Shown: piece by piece, positions 5,819 through 7,085 of the stretch
Layout of the letters: each line of letters opens with the position of its first letter
How positions within the stretch are numbered: position 1 is the first letter of the stretch
Source of the DNA: Flavobacteriales bacterium UBA1993
Lineage (GTDB): Bacteria; Bacteroidota; Bacteroidia; Flavobacteriales_G; Salibacteraceae
DNA length: 7,085 bases
Assembly (NCBI GenBank): GCA_002336485.1
Contig: DDCZ01000088.1
Span: 1 to 7,085, forward strand
Direction: 5' to 3'
Translations under genes and position numbers: made by a program
Notes under the pieces: model-generated
Database searches by the model: none
Told to the model about the DNA's origin: nothing
Seen by the model: the letters and a program-made list of their open reading frames with translations, nothing else

Positions 5819-6884
5819 ATTCAGCAATAGCAAGTGGGTTTTGCTTGTACTTTGGCGGCACTTCGCCTGTTAACGCCTCTAAAAACGCCACTACATTTTT
5901 CACCTCTTTTTGATTCATTTTATAGTCTAATTGGACTTCCGCCATAATCCTCACTGCTTCCTCAAGATCCTGGACACTTCCATCGTGGAAATAAGGATGT
6001 GTTTCTGAAATGTTTCGCAGCGAAGGAACCTTAAACAAATACAGATCAAGTGAATCGTTGGTCTGCTCAAATAGCCCACGATCTACATGCTCAGATGCAG
6101 TGGCCTCCCAATATGGTTTGTGTACTCCAAAACGCTGTAGCTGATTTCCACCTAATACAGAACCGCTATGGCAGTTGGTGCAACCGATATATGCAAACGA
6201 CAACATGCCCTTTTTCTCCTGAAGAGATAGCGCTGACTTATCGCCCAATAAATATTCGTCGACCCTCGAAGGTGTTAGCAATTGACGTTCAAAAACACCA
6301 ATTGCGTTGCGCATGTTGGTATAAGTCACAGGATTAGTCTCCTCTGGATAGGCCTTGGCAAATAACACACGATACATATCTACGTTGCTTAACCTTTTCT
6401 CCACCTCTTGCTCGCTCGGCATGTTCATTTCCACGGGATTCAAAACTGGACCTCCTGCTTGTTCCTCCACGTCCTTCATTCGTCCATCCCAAAACTGACT
6501 ACCGTGCAATGCCGCATTTAGGGTGGTTGGCGAATTTCGATCGCCATTTCCTCCCGCGTCTCCAGGGCTTGTAGGCAAATTATCCACTCCGTAAGAATCT
6601 AGATTGTGGCACCCATTGCAACTATTGTTTCCAGTAAGCGACAATCGTGTATCAAAGTAAAGGGCATGTCCCAACTTTATTTTGTCGTTCGTGGTTTCAT
6701 TTTCTGGATTATCCGCCTTTAAGGGCAGCGCTTCAAACAAGTGCCTTTGTTCCGCCAGCAATCTATCATATTGCGCACTATTCTTAGTATCAGCCATCGC
6801 TTCAGGGCTCGACTCATCTGAACTTTGGTTGCACGCTACGAAAACGAATGGAATAGAAAACAGGATTAATAGTTTGGAGTTCAT
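5817..6884 (-). CDS. Di-heme cytochrome c peroxidase (CCP/MauG family) lipoprotein
   Basis: This enzyme reduces H2O2 to water using electrons from a small cytochrome c or cupredoxin. I chose the ATG at 6884 (355 residues): it gives MNSKLLILFSIPFVFVAC, a standard lipoprotein signal with Cys18 lipidated, whereas extending to the in-frame TTG at 6902 adds only six residues. Two c-type heme sites are present, CNGCH at 89-93 and CTNCH at 235-239. Between and around them are the family signatures LGHALYFDTRLS, GDRNSPTTLNAALHGSQFWDGR, QAGGPVLNPVEM, KVPSLRN (285-291), PYFHDGS (297-303) and MAEVQL (from Met314, a plausible distal heme ligand). Length and order match ordinary two-domain bacterial CCPs, and no third heme is present. 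MauG-like protein oxidation is possible but nothing nearby suggests a substrate. It is divergent from a LuxR-type regulator gene. Confidence 0.95.
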   Translation of the reverse strand: MNSKLLILFSIPFVFVACNQSSDESSPEAMADTKNSAQYDRLLAEQRHLFEALPLKADNPENETTNDKIKLGHALYFDTRLSLTGNNSCNGCHNLDSYGVDNLPTSPGDAGGNGDRNSPTTLNAALHGSQFWDGRMKDVEEQAGGPVLNPVEMNMPSEQEVEKRLSNVDMYRVLFAKAYPEETNPVTYTNMRNAIGVFERQLLTPSRVDEYLLGDKSALSLQEKKGMLSFAYIGCTNCHSGSVLGGNQLQRFGVHKPYWEATASEHVDRGLFEQTNDSLDLYLFKVPSLRNISETHPYFHDGSVQDLEEAVRIMAEVQLDYKMNQKEVKNVVAFLEALTGEVPPKYKQNPLAIAE

Positions 6885-6925
6885 CGATATTATTTTGTTC
6901 AAATTACTTTGAGGTTATCTGGTTA

Positions 6926-6933
6926 CAAAGGTA
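6926..6933 (-). promoter_or_regulatory. Candidate -7 element for the peroxidase gene
   Basis: On the minus strand the sequence is TACCTTTG, an exact match to the Bacteroidota -7 consensus TAnnTTTG. It would start transcription about 35 bases before the ATG at 6884. The nearest upstream TTTTG ends only 14 bases away, short of the usual 19-20 base spacing, so the -33 element is not convincing. Confidence 0.4.
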
Positions 6934-6943
6934 TTCAACGAAC

Positions 6944-6970
6944 ATTTCAAAACCGTTTTTGAATTGAAAT
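6944..6970. promoter_or_regulatory. Palindromic operator candidate between divergent genes
   Basis: ATTTCAA (6944-6950) and TTGAAAT (6964-6970) form a perfect 7-bp inverted repeat with a 13-base spacer. The half-site centres are 20 bases apart, about two helical turns, which suits a dimeric regulator on one DNA face. It lies between the two candidate divergent promoters and overlaps the -33 region of the plus-strand one. AT-rich repeats of this length can arise by chance. Confidence 0.3.
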
Positions 6971-6989
6971 CTAAGAGCCTTTACCTTTA
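6958..6989 (+). promoter_or_regulatory. Candidate promoter of the LuxR-type gene, near-leaderless
   Basis: TTTG (6958-6961), a 20-base spacer and TACCTTTA (6982-6989) match the Bacteroidota -33/-7 promoter (TTTG, 19-20 bases, TAnnTTTG) except for the last base. Transcription would then begin about at the GTG start at 6994, giving a leaderless or nearly leaderless mRNA. A promoter further upstream is an alternative. Confidence 0.35.
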
Positions 6990-6993
6990 TGCA

Positions 6994-7085
6994 GTGAAAA
7001 AGACCATTCTGGCATACGGTGGCATTCTCGCCTTACTCGTCATTTTAATAAAATGGCTCGATTACAGATTCATCATTAAGGATGT
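6994..7085 (+). CDS. LuxR-type (HTH) transcriptional regulator, 3' end cut by window
   Basis: Only the first 30 residues are present: a GTG start, then KKTILAYGGILALLVILIKW and LDYRFIIKD. This is a single transmembrane helix followed by a W-L-(D/E)-Y-R-(F/Y)-x-I motif. I recognise it as the N-terminus of short Bacteroidota proteins with two N-terminal membrane helices and a C-terminal LuxR-type HTH; the HTH itself is outside the window, so the call rests on this N-terminus alone. The upstream ATG at 6989 is out of frame and stops after two codons (ATG CAG TGA), so GTG is the only near start. It is divergent from the peroxidase gene and could regulate it, though orientation alone is weak evidence. 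Confidence 0.6.
   Translation, partial: MKKTILAYGGILALLVILIKWLDYRFIIKD

Noticed and set aside
6885..6902. Six-residue N-terminal extension of the peroxidase from TTG at 6902
   Set aside because: The ATG at 6884 gives a standard-length lipoprotein signal peptide; the TTG extension adds polar residues without benefit.

Overview
The window looks like chromosome from a member of the Bacteroidota, most likely a marine, Flavobacteriales-type organism; this is an inference from gene content. The pointers are a TonB-dependent receptor with an N-terminal carboxypeptidase-regulatory-like domain, five predicted exported lipoproteins or secreted proteins, start regions without Shine-Dalgarno sequences, TAnnTTTG-like promoter elements, and the first 30 residues of a membrane-anchored LuxR-type regulator of a kind common in this phylum. 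Base composition is moderate and fairly even.

Layout. Positions 1-536 (+) hold the end of a DUF1287 protein. It overlaps by 4 bases a lipoprotein with five Asp-box repeats (YCF48/BNR-type beta-propeller, 533-1597). A compact three-gene cassette follows on the same strand: a small His/Cys-rich exported protein with a TTG start (1610-1990), a TonB-dependent receptor with a GTG start (2064-4346), and a small acidic lipoprotein (4356-4901). Positions 4902-5107 are a degraded patch with a frameshifted remnant of a second copy of the Asp-box gene's 3' end, enclosed by a long near-perfect inverted repeat. On the minus strand lie a lipoprotein with a CBM-like jelly-roll domain (5100-5657) and a di-heme cytochrome c peroxidase lipoprotein (5817-6884). 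A short divergent promoter region (6885-6993) leads to the start of a plus-strand LuxR-type regulator (6994 to the window end).

How it may work. The three-gene cassette reads as an outer-membrane uptake locus, probably for a transition metal: a His/Cys-rich exported protein, a receptor of the type whose plug carries GQQWGNEHAPEID, and a surface lipoprotein with a His/Asp-rich linker. The metal cannot be read from the sequence; zinc and copper are the main candidates. The peroxidase would detoxify H2O2 in the periplasm using cytochrome or cupredoxin electrons.

The most unusual part is 4939-5107. A remnant of the gene at 533-1597 lies on the far side of the metal cassette in the same orientation. 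In the best-conserved 40 bases, all six differences from the intact gene fall at third codon positions and five are synonymous. It sits inside 28-30 base inverted-repeat arms. No RNA genes, CRISPR arrays, transposase genes or intact mobile elements were seen.
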